From the NCBI RefSeq assembly GCF_041276405.1, contig NZ_JBGGGT010000001.1:1803501-1867500 (forward strand): a stretch of 64,000 nt of DNA, in the 5' to 3' direction. The DNA comes from Microvirga sp. TS319. GTDB taxonomy: Bacteria > Pseudomonadota > Alphaproteobacteria > Rhizobiales > Beijerinckiaceae. The notes under the pieces were generated by a model. It worked only from the letters and a program-made list of their open reading frames with translations, had not been told where the DNA came from and ran no database searches. Numbering within the stretch: the first letter of the stretch is position 1; every line of letters begins with the position of its first letter. The translations under genes and the position numbers were made by a program. Positions 35,801 through 45,292 of this stretch are shown here, in pieces.

Positions 35801-36688
35801 TTGTCCCTTCGCTTTGGCATCAGCACCGCTCTTGTCACCCCTTTTGCGGCGGACCGCGTGGACGTTCCGCGCCTGGCTCGCCATGCAGACGATTGCCTGC
35901 GCCGCGGCTGCCGCTCGGCAACATTGTTCGGCACCACAGGGGAAGGCCCGTCGGTCGAGGCCGGTGAACGCGACCGTGTTGCGACAGAACTGATCGCGCT
36001 CGGGATCCCGGCCGCCCGGCTCGTCGAAGGGGTTATTGCCTGTTCCGTCGAGGAAGCCGCCGAAAGCACGAGACGGGCCCTGAACCGTGGTGTCCATGCG
36101 GTCCTGCTGGCTCCTCCATTCTATTTCCGGCCAGCATCCGACGAAGCGGTTCTCGCGTGGTTCACAGCCGTCTTCCGGGCTGTCGGAAACCAGCTTCGGG
36201 ATATCATCCTCTACCACATTCCCGGCATGACCGGTGTCCCGCTGTCCGATCCCGTCATCTCTCGTCTCGCGCAGGATTTTCCTGGCGCCCTTCGAGGCGT
36301 CAAGGATAGCGCGGGGGATGCGCAGGCTACGCTCGCGCTCATCGAGACCTTTCCGGACCTCGACATTCTCGTGGGCGACGAGCGTTACCTTGGCCGCGCC
36401 TGTGCCGCTGGAGGCGCAGGGTCCATCTGCGGCGTGGCGAATATCGTGCCAGAGGCCATCGTTGCCTTGGCGGAGAGCGGACGCGACGATCCCCGTGTCG
36501 TGGCGCTGGTCGACGAAATCGTAAGCCACCCTGTCGTTCCCATGGTCAAAGCTCTGGTCGCCCATATCCGCCGAGACCGCGCCTGGGCCGTCGCCAAACC
36601 TCCCCTGTCGACACTCGACGAGACAGTTGCCGCTCGCGCCATCGCGTTGCTCGCTCCGTTTGCTTCGGGGTCGAAAGTCTCCTCATGA
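35801..36688 (+). CDS. Dihydrodipicolinate synthase/2-keto-3-deoxy-acid aldolase family protein
   Basis: 295 residues from a TTG at 35801, which has GGAGA 6 bases upstream. The in-frame ATG at 35765 lies inside the operator palindrome and lacks a ribosome site, so I prefer TTG. The Schiff-base Lys is residue 168 (GVKDSAGD), Tyr138 is in LYHIPGMTG, and GTTGEGPS is the phosphate-type loop. The family includes DapA, N-acetylneuraminate lyase and 2-keto-3-deoxygluconate aldolase. The sugar importer and PfkB kinase next to it favour a keto-deoxy sugar acid over lysine synthesis. It shares an ATGA overlap with the next gene. Confidence 0.87.
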   Translation: MSLRFGISTALVTPFAADRVDVPRLARHADDCLRRGCRSATLFGTTGEGPSVEAGERDRVATELIALGIPAARLVEGVIACSVEEAAESTRRALNRGVHAVLLAPPFYFRPASDEAVLAWFTAVFRAVGNQLRDIILYHIPGMTGVPLSDPVISRLAQDFPGALRGVKDSAGDAQATLALIETFPDLDILVGDERYLGRACAAGGAGSICGVANIVPEAIVALAESGRDDPRVVALVDEIVSHPVVPMVKALVAHIRRDRAWAVAKPPLSTLDETVAARAIALLAPFASGSKVSS

Positions 36689-37359
36689 CGGCGTCCCGCA
36701 CGAAGCATCGCTCGGAGATCAAATTGAGGGAGCGTGCTTACGATGCATTCACTCAGCATTTGCTGCAAAGCGATATCAAGCCAGGACAATTCATCAGCCA
36801 ACGTGAGCTCGTTGCTCTCACGGGCCAGCCTCTGGGGGCGGTGCGGGAGTTGATCCCCCGTCTTGAGGCCGAGGGCCTCATCGTCACCGTGCCGCAGCGA
36901 GGGCTGCAAATTCTCCCTCTCGATATCAATCTGATCCGCAACGCATTTCAGTTCAGGCTTATCCTGGAGCGCGAGGCCGTCGCATCCTTCTGTCAAAGCG
37001 CCAGCGATGCCAGGATCGAGGAGATCGAAGCTGCCCACCGGACGATTGTCACGGCCGCGGAGCAAGGCGTCACAGGCGCCGTCATCGCCGCCGCCCAGCA
37101 GGTCGATCGCGAGTTTCACGAAACGGTCATCGACAATCTGAACAATGACATCGTCTCGAAAGCCTATCGCGTGAACTGGATCAAGGTCCGTCTTATCCGT
37201 CAGAACGAAACCAGGATGGACGAGAGCCTCGTGCTGCCCGTCATGCATGAACACCTTGCCATCATCGCGGCTCTGAAGACCCGCGACGCCGTTGCGGCCA
37301 CCGCAGCTGTGACCGCTCACATCATGCACGCACGGGCGCGCGCACTGCGTCTGGAATAA
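36685..37359 (+). CDS. GntR-family transcriptional regulator (FCD domain)
   Basis: 224 residues. The N-terminal winged helix contains SQRELVALTGQPLGAVRELI and PRLEAEGLIVTVPQRGLQIL. The C-terminal FCD domain contains the metal ligands in QVDREFHETVI (Asp, His), VMHEHLAIIAAL (His) and VTAHIMHARA (His). It is translationally coupled to the aldolase gene, so it most likely senses a pathway intermediate and controls the sugar importer and this unit through the palindrome at 35761. Confidence 0.9.
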   Translation: MTASRTKHRSEIKLRERAYDAFTQHLLQSDIKPGQFISQRELVALTGQPLGAVRELIPRLEAEGLIVTVPQRGLQILPLDINLIRNAFQFRLILEREAVASFCQSASDARIEEIEAAHRTIVTAAEQGVTGAVIAAAQQVDREFHETVIDNLNNDIVSKAYRVNWIKVRLIRQNETRMDESLVLPVMHEHLAIIAALKTRDAVAATAAVTAHIMHARARALRLE

Positions 37360-37402
37360 AAAGAATTCTCCGCCGATACGAACTCCGGAAGAGGCGCTTT
37401 CG

Positions 37403-38356
37403 ATGCAGCCAAAGCCCATCATCTGTCTTGGATGCGCATTCTGGGACACGATTTTCAAGATCGACAGGATTCCCAGTACCGGCACAAAGGTTCTGCCTGA
37501 GACGGCTGTTCAGGTTGCAGCCGGCATGGCGACAGCCGCGGCCGCGACCATTGCCCGTCTCGGTGGAGCGGTCGAGCTCTGGGCCCGCATCGGGGACGAC
37601 CCGACCGGTGACAGCTTCCTTCTAGACCTGTCCCGGGAGAACGTGCGGGTTGATCGGGTTCGCCGCGTTTCGGGAGCCCAGACGGCCTATTCAACGATCC
37701 TGGTCGATCAAGCAGGGGAACGATGGGTTGTGCCCTATACCGACCCATCGCTCGACAAAGACCCAATCTGGCTTCCGCTCCACGAGATTGCCCAGGCAAG
37801 CGCCGTGCTCGTCGACATGCGGTGGGTCGAGGGCGCAAAGGCCGTTCTGGCGGAGGCGCGCCGCTGCGGAGTGCCGACCGTCGTCGATGCCGATATAGCG
37901 CCGCCCGAGTCGCTGCGAGAACTCATTGCTTTGGGAGACCATGTGCTGTTTTCAGAGCCCGCCCTGCTGTCCCTGACAAGCAGCACCACGCCCAAGGAGG
38001 CGCTGCTGGAAGTCGCAGAGCAAATCGATGCCGATGTTGTCGGAGTCACGCTCGGAGCTCAAGGCGCGCTGATACGAAAGCGCGGTGATCGTCCCGGCAT
38101 CGTCCAGGAATTTTCTGGTTTCTCTATTCAGGCTGTCGACACGCTTGGAGCAGGCGATGTGTGGCACGGGACATATGTCTACGGTCTCGTGAATGATTGG
38201 GGATTGTCCGCATCCGTTCGTATGGCCAATGCCGCGGCCGCGATGAAATGCGAACGTTTTGGCGGCCGCCTTGGAGCTCCACATCGCTCGGAGCTACAGA
38301 AATGGGTTCAATTGCGTGTCCCAACGGACGCTATCCGGAGCGAGGGATTGTTCTAG
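37403..38356 (+). CDS. PfkB-family carbohydrate kinase
   Basis: 317 residues. The family opening (CLGCAFWDTIFKIDRIPSTG), the glycine-rich VAAGMATAAAATIARLGGAV and the C-terminal signature DTLGAGDVWHGTYVYGL with the catalytic Asp are clear. It phosphorylates a sugar or sugar acid with ATP. 2-keto-3-deoxygluconate kinase (KdgK) is attractive next to the aldolase, but ribokinase or fructokinase types cannot be excluded. It lies 43 bases after the regulator. Confidence 0.9.
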   Translation: MQPKPIICLGCAFWDTIFKIDRIPSTGTKVLPETAVQVAAGMATAAAATIARLGGAVELWARIGDDPTGDSFLLDLSRENVRVDRVRRVSGAQTAYSTILVDQAGERWVVPYTDPSLDKDPIWLPLHEIAQASAVLVDMRWVEGAKAVLAEARRCGVPTVVDADIAPPESLRELIALGDHVLFSEPALLSLTSSTTPKEALLEVAEQIDADVVGVTLGAQGALIRKRGDRPGIVQEFSGFSIQAVDTLGAGDVWHGTYVYGLVNDWGLSASVRMANAAAAMKCERFGGRLGAPHRSELQKWVQLRVPTDAIRSEGLF

Positions 38357-38384
38357 GGCATTTTCGGCGCACCGGCTCCCCCGG

Positions 38385-38565
38385 GCTGCAAATGCTCTAG
38401 CGCATCCTGCGGACCCGGTTTTCATGAATGCGGCCCTTCGGGTCCGCGCGAGCGATAAGCTCCTCAAGTCGATGGTCTTGAGCATCCTTTCACGCAAAAC
38501 CGGTTTCCACTTTTGCATCCGATGCTCTCGTGACGGCACCGGCCGCCCGCTTTGCGATGGAGCCT
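38385..38565. repeat. Dispersed intergenic repeat
   Basis: Shares TTTCACGCAAAACCGGT (38488-38504) with the copy at 55344-55374 and GCGGCCCTTCGGGTCCGC (38429-38446 region) with the copy at 58079-58096. It contains internal complementary stretches, so RNA from it would fold. It fills the gap between the kinase and the convergent aldehyde dehydrogenase. Confidence 0.8.
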
Positions 38566-38632
38566 GATGATCTGCCGCCTTGAAGGACGGCAGACGCACG
38601 GCTTCATGGCCCTGAAGGCCCAGCGGATCCGA

Positions 38633-40084
38633 TCAGATCGGGAAATACTGCGGCCCTGTCTCGATGGTGATCCAGCGCAGCTCGGTGAACTCGCTGATTC
38701 CGGCCTTGCCGCCGAACCGGCCGTAGCCGCTCGCCTTCACGCCGCCGAAGGGCATTTGAGCCTCGTCGTGCACGGTCGCGCCGTTAATATGGCAAATTCC
38801 CGAATCGATCCTGTGGGCCACGTCCAGGGCACGGGTCACGTCCCGGCCGAAGACTGCGGCCGACAGGCCATATTCCGTATCGTTAGCCATCCGGACGGCC
38901 TCCTCTGTCCCCGTCGCGCGAATGACGCAGACCACCGGTCCGAAGGATTCCTCGCCGTAAAGGCGCATGGCCGGCGTGACGTGGTCGAGGACTGTCGCGG
39001 ACATGACAGTGCCGTCGACCCGGCCGCCCGCGAGAAGTTTGGCGCCCTTGGATACGGCATCGTCGATCAGACCGCTTATCCGCTCGGCGGCCTCCGCGCC
39101 GACGAGCGAGCCGAGGGCGAAATTGCCGTGCCGTGGGTTGCCGGCCTGAAGCGATTGCGCCTTCGCGGCGAGTTTGGCGACGAAATCGTCCGCCACGGCG
39201 TTGTCGACGACGATGCGCTCCGTCGACATGCAGATCTGGCCCTGATTCATGAAGGCGCCGAAGGCCGAAGCCGCGACGGCGGCATCGAGATCCGCGTCAT
39301 CGAGAACGACCAGGGATGCCTTGCCGCCGAGTTCGAGGAGCACGGGCTTTAGGAAGCGCGCGGCGGTTTCGGCGATCAGGCGTCCGACCCGGGTCGAACC
39401 GGTGAAGTTGATCCGGCGCACGGCCGGATGCGCGATCAGGGCCTCGATCACCTCGGGCGCATTCTCCGGCGCGTTGGTGATCACGTTGACCACGCCTGTC
39501 GGCAGGCCGGCCTCCCGAAGAACGGAGCCGATCAGATGATGGGTGCCGGGGCAGATCTCGGAGGCTTTCAGCACGACCGTGTTGCCGCAGGCGAGCGGTG
39601 TCGCGATGGCCCGGACCCCGAGGATGATCGGGGCGTTCCAGGGAGCGATGCCGAGAACGACGCCGGCCGGCTGGCGCACCGCCATCGAGACGCAGCCCGG
39701 CTTGTCGGACGGAATGATCTCGCCCGTGATCTGGGTCGTCAGCGAGGCCGCCTCGCGGAGCATGCCGGCTGCAAGCTTCACGTTGAACTGCGCCCAGCCG
39801 GCGGTCGCGCCGATTTCGGTCGCCATCAGACTCACGAACTCCCCGGCCCTGCCCTCGAGCAGATCGGCCGCCTTCAGGAGAACCGCGCGCCGGGCACTAG
39901 GCCCGAGCCTCGACCAGGTGGGGAAAGCCGCGGCGGCCGCATCGGCGGCCGCCTGAGCATCGGCGATGCTTGCAGCCGCGGCGCGGCTTGCCACGTCGCC
40001 GGTGATGGGATCCCGCCGCTCGAAGGTAGCGCCGGTGGAGGCGGCCACGTCGCGACCGTCGATGAGAAGATTGATGTCCATCAT
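38633..40084 (-). CDS. NAD(P)-dependent aldehyde dehydrogenase (vanillin/salicylaldehyde dehydrogenase branch)
   Basis: 483 residues. The catalytic Cys is in FMNQGQICMSTERIVVD, the general-base Glu in VLLELGGKASLVVLDDADLD, and the NAD loop in FTGSTRVGRLIAE. GGKAS in place of the commoner GGKNP is typical of the vanillin and salicylaldehyde dehydrogenase branch, so an aromatic aldehyde is a fair guess. Met1 and Met2 (40084 and 40081) are equivalent starts. It is transcribed after livF and the broken livG, so the former transporter may have imported its aromatic precursor. Confidence 0.9.
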   Translation of the reverse strand: MMDINLLIDGRDVAASTGATFERRDPITGDVASRAAAASIADAQAAADAAAAAFPTWSRLGPSARRAVLLKAADLLEGRAGEFVSLMATEIGATAGWAQFNVKLAAGMLREAASLTTQITGEIIPSDKPGCVSMAVRQPAGVVLGIAPWNAPIILGVRAIATPLACGNTVVLKASEICPGTHHLIGSVLREAGLPTGVVNVITNAPENAPEVIEALIAHPAVRRINFTGSTRVGRLIAETAARFLKPVLLELGGKASLVVLDDADLDAAVAASAFGAFMNQGQICMSTERIVVDNAVADDFVAKLAAKAQSLQAGNPRHGNFALGSLVGAEAAERISGLIDDAVSKGAKLLAGGRVDGTVMSATVLDHVTPAMRLYGEESFGPVVCVIRATGTEEAVRMANDTEYGLSAAVFGRDVTRALDVAHRIDSGICHINGATVHDEAQMPFGGVKASGYGRFGGKAGISEFTELRWITIETGPQYFPI

Positions 40085-40100
40085 GTCTGCTGCTCCGCGT

Positions 40101-40868
40101 TCAGCTCAATGGGAAGGATGAAGGTGCGACGGGGCTCGCACGGGCCCCGCCGTCATCCGACGCTGCGCCGAGATATGCACGACGCACCGCCGGATCGTCA
40201 CGAAGATCGGTCGCACGGCCTTCGCCGACGATCCGACCCGTCTCGATGAGATAGCCCCGATCCGCGATGGCAAGGCTCTGGCGCGCGTTCTGCTCGACCA
40301 GCAGGACGCTGACCCCGCCCTCCCGAATGCGGACGAGAGCCCCGAACAGCTCCTTGCACATGAGGGGCGACAGGCCGAGCGACGGCTCGTCCAGCAGCAG
40401 CGCGTCGGGCTTCGACATCAGCGCCCGCCCGATCGCAATCATCTGCTGCTCGCCGCCGCTCATGGTTCTGGCCGTCTGGCCCAAACGCTCTGCAAGGCGT
40501 GGGAACAAGGCGAGGACGCGCTCCAGGATGTCCTTCTCGCTCGTTCGGGATCGCTCGGGATAGGCCCCGAGACGCAGGTTCTCCCGCACGGTGAGATCGC
40601 CGAAGATGCCGCGCCCTTCGGGAACGATCGCCAGCCCGGCCTCGACGATCCGGTGCGTCGGCAGGAAGGAGATATCCCGCCCGGACAGGTTGATCCGTTT
40701 GCCCGGTAGCGACGGCACGATCCCGGCCATCGCCTTCAGCAGCGTGGACTTGCCCGCCCCGTTGGCGCCCAGGATCACGACGATTTCCGACTTGCCGACG
40801 CGAAGACTGACCTGCTCGATGGCGCGATGGAGCCCGTATGCGACCGTGAGATTCGTGGCCTCAAGCAT
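40101..40868 (-). CDS. livF: Branched-chain amino acid-type ABC transporter ATPase (LivF), orphaned copy
   Basis: 255 residues, complete. Walker A is GANGAGKST, signature MSGGEQQMIAIGRAL, Walker B ALLLDEPSLGLSP, and the end is VEQNARQSLAIADRGYLIET. Its start overlaps the stop of the truncated livG by 8 bases. The binding protein and permeases of this system are absent, because sequence upstream of livG has been replaced. The ATPase may be useless unless it serves another transporter. Confidence 0.92.
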   Translation of the reverse strand: MLEATNLTVAYGLHRAIEQVSLRVGKSEIVVILGANGAGKSTLLKAMAGIVPSLPGKRINLSGRDISFLPTHRIVEAGLAIVPEGRGIFGDLTVRENLRLGAYPERSRTSEKDILERVLALFPRLAERLGQTARTMSGGEQQMIAIGRALMSKPDALLLDEPSLGLSPLMCKELFGALVRIREGGVSVLLVEQNARQSLAIADRGYLIETGRIVGEGRATDLRDDPAVRRAYLGAASDDGGARASPVAPSSFPLS

Positions 40869-41379
40869 CGGAATCTCCCAGATAGGCCCGGATCACCTCG
40901 GGATCGGCGAGGACCGAGGCAGGCGGACCGGCTGCGATCACGGTTCCGGCGCTCATCACGACGCAGCGGTCGCAAAGGGAGCGGATCGCATCCATGACGT
41001 GCTCCACCAAGATGATCGCTAGCCCCTCGTTGCGCAGCGAGCGGATCAGCGCGATCCCGTCCTGCAGCTCCGATGGATTGAGCCCGGCAAGCCATTCGTC
41101 GAGCAGGAGCAGCTTCGGTGCGAGAGCCAGGGCGCGGGCAAGCTCAAGGCGCTTCTGGTCGATATAGGTAAGCTCGGAGGCCGGGTGATCCATTCTGCTC
41201 CCCAGCCCGACCCGACGAAGCAAACGAACCGCTTCCTCCGTCGCGATCTCGCCCCAGAGCGGTGCCTCCCGAAAGGCCAGTCCCGCCTTCACGTTCTCCA
41301 CGCAATCGAGCGACGGCAGCACGCGCACGAGCTGGAAAGTCCGGGCGAGACCGAGGCGCGCGATCTTGTGGGCGGGCAA
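40861..41379 (-). pseudogene. livG: livG lacking its N-terminal third
   Basis: 172 codons starting at LPAHKIARLGLARTFQ, a point about 75-80 residues into a normal LivG. The signature (ELTYIDQKRLELARALALAP), Walker B (LLLLDEWLAGLNP) and EHVMDAIRSLCDRCVVM are present, but Walker A is gone, so it cannot bind ATP normally. Immediately upstream (from about 41390) the DNA belongs to an araC fragment on the other strand. The junction is therefore a recombination breakpoint. Confidence 0.88.
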
Positions 41380-41401
41380 CCCATCGCCCTCCCCGCGCTC
41401 T

Positions 41402-41612
41402 CATCTTCGACCGGATGGTGCAGGATGCCTGCATGCGCCTTCAGCAGATGGATGTCCCGATAGAGCAGATCGCCTTCAGTCTCGGCTTCAAGGATCCCGG
41501 CCACTTCAACCGGTTCTTCAAAAGGCACATCGGGATTCCTCCGGGAGCCTATCGCCGCCGGATCAGTGCCCAGTGCCAGGGTGGAGAAAACTCATACGCT
41601 GCTTGGCCCTGA
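41402..41612 (+). pseudogene. C-terminal DNA-binding fragment of an AraC-family regulator
   Basis: About 55 codons give VPIEQIAFSLGFKDPGHFNR then FFKRHIGIPPGAYRRRI, the second helix-turn-helix of an AraC regulator. The rest of the roughly 300-residue protein is missing, as the frame runs leftwards into livG antisense sequence. The stop is at 41610-41612. It lies head-to-head against the broken livG. Confidence 0.85.
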
Positions 41613-41640
41613 GCACATGCCGGAGCATCGTCTGAGCGGA

Positions 41641-41676
41641 AGACCGGGTCCACTTCTCCGCACGATGCGCTAGCGC
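41641..41676. repeat. Partial copy of the dispersed intergenic repeat family
   Basis: AGACCGGGTCCACTTCTCCG then CACGATGCGCTAGCGCC corresponds to the ends of the copy at 55454-55501 (AACCGGGTCCACTTTTCGCT; CACGATGCGCC). Confidence 0.7.
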
Positions 41677-41740
41677 CTTGTCACAGAAATCGGGCGCAGG
41701 AAACGGGTCGCCGCTCACGAAGCGATCTGGGAAGTCCGTC

Positions 41741-42544
41741 ATGAGCATTGGACTCAAAGAAGGATTTCCATCAGTGACTACGCTCATGAACAAGACGGCC
41801 ATCGTAACCGGGGCCAGCTCGGGCATTGGATATGCAACGGCCAAACTCTTCGCGCGGGAAGGCGCAAACGTCGTCGTCTCAGCACGTCGCTCCAAAGAAC
41901 TGGAGGCGCTGGTAGCAGAGATCAAGGAAGCTGGAGGGATCGCCATTGCCGTTGCAGGCGATGTGAGAGACGAAGCCCTGGCCGAGGCACTCGTCAAAAC
42001 CGCCGTCGAGCGCTTCGGCGGCCTTGACATCGCCTTTAACAATGCTGGCGCGGTGGGTGAGACCGGAGCAATTTCGGGTCTATCGGTCGATGGATGGCGC
42101 GATACGCTCGAGACCAACCTGACGAGCGCATTCCTCGGAGCCAAGTATCAAGTACCAGCGATGATGGACCGGGGCGGCGGCTCATTGATCTTTACTTCGA
42201 CCTTCGTCGGCTATTCGGCCGGAATGCCCGGAATGGCATCCTACGCCGCCAGCAAGGCAGGTTTAATTGGATTGACCCAGGTTCTCGCGACCGAGTTCGG
42301 GAGCAGGAACATTCGCGTGAACGCCATCCTACCCGGCGGGACCGATACGCCGTCGAATGTCGTCAATGCTCCTGGAGCCCCCCAGGAACTCCGCGCATTT
42401 ATTGAGGGTCTGCATGCTCTCAAGCGCCTTGCGACACCAGCGGAAATCGCGAAGGCAGTGCTATTCCTCGCATCCGACGCTGCGAGCTTCGTCACTGGGA
42501 GTGCCTTTGTCATCGACGGGGGTATTTCCATAACCCGGACATAG
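41741..42544 (+). CDS. Short-chain dehydrogenase/reductase (SDR, classical)
   Basis: 267 residues from the ATG at 41741; the ATG at 41786 (MNKTAIVTGASSGIG) is an equally possible, shorter start. The cofactor loop is TGASSGIG, NNAG follows (AFNNAGAVGE), the catalytic Ser lies in SLIFTSTFVGYS and the Tyr-Lys pair is in YAASKAGLIGL. It ends with the usual FVTGSAFVIDGGIS. The Arg after the second strand (VSARRSKEL) suggests NADP preference. The substrate is not indicated by neighbours. A strong hairpin follows the stop. Confidence 0.9.
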   Translation: MSIGLKEGFPSVTTLMNKTAIVTGASSGIGYATAKLFAREGANVVVSARRSKELEALVAEIKEAGGIAIAVAGDVRDEALAEALVKTAVERFGGLDIAFNNAGAVGETGAISGLSVDGWRDTLETNLTSAFLGAKYQVPAMMDRGGGSLIFTSTFVGYSAGMPGMASYAASKAGLIGLTQVLATEFGSRNIRVNAILPGGTDTPSNVVNAPGAPQELRAFIEGLHALKRLATPAEIAKAVLFLASDAASFVTGSAFVIDGGISITRT

Positions 42545-42553
42545 CGCTTGGCA

Positions 42554-42586
42554 GGCGCGGCCCCAGCATCCGTTTGGGGCCGCGCC
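42554..42586 (+). terminator. Strong hairpin after the SDR gene
   Basis: Perfect 12-bp stem GGCGCGGCCCCA (42554-42565) and TGGGGCCGCGCC (42575-42586), loop 9 bases, starting 10 bases after the stop codon. It lacks a T-run, so it may act with Rho or as a 3' stabiliser. Confidence 0.65.
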
Positions 42587-43219
42587 CAACCCTGGGATCT
42601 TGGAACAATCCGCCGTTATCCGTCTAGCACTTCCGCCCCGCTTACGGCTTAGAACAAACGCGCTCGCGCTGAGCGCCATCAGGCGCCAAACGTATGATCC
42701 GTTCAGCCATCGAAGCACTCAGGGACCTCGCGAAGGCAGGATCATCGATACGATCCAATTGACGGCCGGCGCTCAGCTGCCACCTGCGTGAAGCCCTGAC
42801 AATATTGTCGAGCTTGAGGACGTTTCCGTCATCAGACTTCGGATGGGCTCTCGCCGAACGGCGCGATCGACAATGGTCCGCTGAAGGGTCAATCTGGAGC
42901 AGGAATAGCCTCTCCCGATTGGAGATTGAGGCACAGGAGCGCTCCAGCGTTTATCACTCGGATCCGACAAGGGCCCCCGGTTGCTCCTCGACCGATCTCC
43001 ACTGCTCGTCATGCATCATCCACAGTGCGCAACAGCTCATGCCGCAACCGGCTATGGCTTGATCGCCGTGGCATTGCCGCAGCGATGCATGTGAGCCACA
43101 CTGAACTGCCGCCCGCAGTATGGTGTTGATGTCAGCATGCATAACTTGGCCAGGGAGGTTTGCGGAGAGAGTGTCCGGAAACCGGCCGGGCCACGAATAT
43201 GCTTCGAGAGGCAAGTTCC
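42587..43219. other. Intergenic region without recognisable gene
   Basis: About 630 bases between the SDR gene and the FUSC gene. Short open frames occur on both strands but show no known motif. It should contain the promoter for the efflux genes. Confidence 0.5.
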
Positions 43220-45292
43220 ATGGTACAGCCAGGCTGGCGAGATGTTCTGTTCTCCGTCAAGACCTTCGGCGCGGCCGTGCTGGCCCTCTATATCGCCTTC
43301 GCGCTCGACCTGACGCAACCCACCTGGGCCATGCTGACGGTTTTCGTCGTCTCCCAGCCCATTGCCGGAATGGTAGCGGCGAAGTCCCTGTTTCGCGCCA
43401 TTGGCACGATCATGGGTGCCGCCGTGGCGCTCACTCTGGTAGGCGCTTTCGCACAAAGCGCTCCGATGTTCCTCGTGTCGCTCGCCCTTTGGATCGGCGC
43501 CTGCACCTTCACCTCGGTGCTTCTCCGCGATGCACCGGCTGCCTATGGCGCCATGCTGTCGGGATATACCGCCGCCATCGTGGGCATTCCAGCGGCCCTC
43601 GCCCCCGAAACCGCCTTCGACTATGCGGTCGGTCGCTGCATTGAGATCCTCCTCGGCATCGGCTGCGCCACCCTGGTCAGCCAGGTGATCTTTCCACGAA
43701 CGGCTGGCGAAGCGTTGAAGGAATCGGTCAATGCCACCCTTGAGGACGCGGCAGATTGGACGAGAGACGTGCTGCACGGCAAAAGCCAGCAGGAGAAGGC
43801 GCTTGCAGATCAGCGAAAACTGATTTCCGACGCAATCTCTCTCGACGGCTTGAGGGTCTTTGCAACCTTCGACACGCCCTCCGTGAGAGCGGCCAGCAAT
43901 GTGGTACGGCATCTACAGGGGGAATTGTTGTCCCTCCTGGCCATCCTGGTCTCTGTCAACGACCGCCTGGCGTTGCTGCGTGGGCTTGCTCCTGACAAGC
44001 ACGCGGCCCTCCAGGACATCCTCGTACGGACAGCGAGCCTATTGCCTGCCCCAGGAGATCCGCTCAGGCACGATCCCAGTCTCGGGGCTGTGGCCGAAGG
44101 GCTGCGGCAGGAGGCCATGAGCCGCCTGCCGACCTTCGACGACATGGTGCATGACCACAGGTCCATTCCAGTCCGCAACATCCTCCTGCGGATCGGTGAT
44201 CTGGTCACGACCTGGCGGCGAATTCTCGATCTTCGCGAAGCTCTGCTTTTAGGAAATACCATGTCCCTGTCCGAAGCAGCACCTTCAACGGATCGCTACC
44301 GGGACATCACCTTCGCGTTGGTGGCCGGGTCTGTATCCACGACCGCAGTCCTGGCAACATCCGCCCTGTGGGTTTCTTCCGGCTGGCAGCAGGGGAGTTC
44401 GGCGGTAATCTTCAGCGGTGTGATCTGCAGCATTCTCGGAGCGCTGGACGATCCGGTTCCCTCAGCGGCGAATTTCCTGCGCATGACAATCTTTTCGGCA
44501 ATCTTTGCAGCAATTTATCTGTTCGCCGTTCTGCCGTCGATTGACGGCTTTGTCTCGCTCGTGTTCGCCTTCCTGCCGTTCTACCTGCCCTTCGGCATCC
44601 TGCTCGGCCTACCGCGCATCAGCCTGAAGGTAACGCCGCTCGGCCTCAACTTAGTGGCCTTTCTCGGCCTCACGAACGTCCGCAGCCAGCCCGATTTCGC
44701 AAGCTTCGCCAATTCAAGCCTTGCACTTCTCGCAGGTATCGGTGCCGGAATCCTGATGTTCAGGCTGCTGCGCCCGCTGGGCGTGGAGTGGACAGTCCGG
44801 CGGATCCGGCGTGGCATTTTGAGAGACTTGGAACGTCTGGCCGGCCCCGAAACCATGGTGAGCCGCAATCGCTTCGCAAGCCGAATGTTCGACCGGATCA
44901 ATGCATTGTTCTCCCGCCTCGATGCGACGCAACCCGACCAGCGAGCTCTCATGCGCAGTGCCTTGGCAGCTCTGCGCGTCGGCTTCAACCTCATCCTGCT
45001 GAAGGAAGCGAGTCATGAAATCCCCCGAGATGCCGCAACAGCCATCGCTAGGGTTCTCGCCGAACTCGAACGACACTTCCGGGACCTACGGATGGGAACG
45101 ACCATCAGCGGGCCCCTGCACGCAATCGACGATGCGGTCGCGATCCTCCTCGCGCGCCCTGTATCACGTGTCGAAGACCTTCTGACGGCGCTCGTCGCCG
45201 TCAGCAGTGCGCTCCACCAGCACGCGGATCTCTTCGGCCAAGTTCGTTCTTCGCCGGTTCCCGATATCATCCGTCAGGGGTTTCCGGCATGA
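43220..45292 (+). CDS. aaeB: FUSC-family inner-membrane efflux protein (AaeB-like)
   Basis: 690 residues from the ATG at 43220, with GAGAGG 8 bases upstream; longer starts at 43199 and 43160 lack one. Two blocks of about five hydrophobic helices (residues about 15-165 and 375-530) are separated by long cytoplasmic stretches, the FUSC/PF04632 layout. The first block begins VKTFGAAVLALYIAFALDLT and QPTWAMLTVFVVSQP. With the DUF1656 and HlyD genes downstream it forms an Aae-type pump for aromatic carboxylic acids or similar amphiphiles. It overlaps the next gene by ATGA. Confidence 0.9.
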   Translation: MVQPGWRDVLFSVKTFGAAVLALYIAFALDLTQPTWAMLTVFVVSQPIAGMVAAKSLFRAIGTIMGAAVALTLVGAFAQSAPMFLVSLALWIGACTFTSVLLRDAPAAYGAMLSGYTAAIVGIPAALAPETAFDYAVGRCIEILLGIGCATLVSQVIFPRTAGEALKESVNATLEDAADWTRDVLHGKSQQEKALADQRKLISDAISLDGLRVFATFDTPSVRAASNVVRHLQGELLSLLAILVSVNDRLALLRGLAPDKHAALQDILVRTASLLPAPGDPLRHDPSLGAVAEGLRQEAMSRLPTFDDMVHDHRSIPVRNILLRIGDLVTTWRRILDLREALLLGNTMSLSEAAPSTDRYRDITFALVAGSVSTTAVLATSALWVSSGWQQGSSAVIFSGVICSILGALDDPVPSAANFLRMTIFSAIFAAIYLFAVLPSIDGFVSLVFAFLPFYLPFGILLGLPRISLKVTPLGLNLVAFLGLTNVRSQPDFASFANSSLALLAGIGAGILMFRLLRPLGVEWTVRRIRRGILRDLERLAGPETMVSRNRFASRMFDRINALFSRLDATQPDQRALMRSALAALRVGFNLILLKEASHEIPRDAATAIARVLAELERHFRDLRMGTTISGPLHAIDDAVAILLARPVSRVEDLLTALVAVSSALHQHADLFGQVRSSPVPDIIRQGFPA

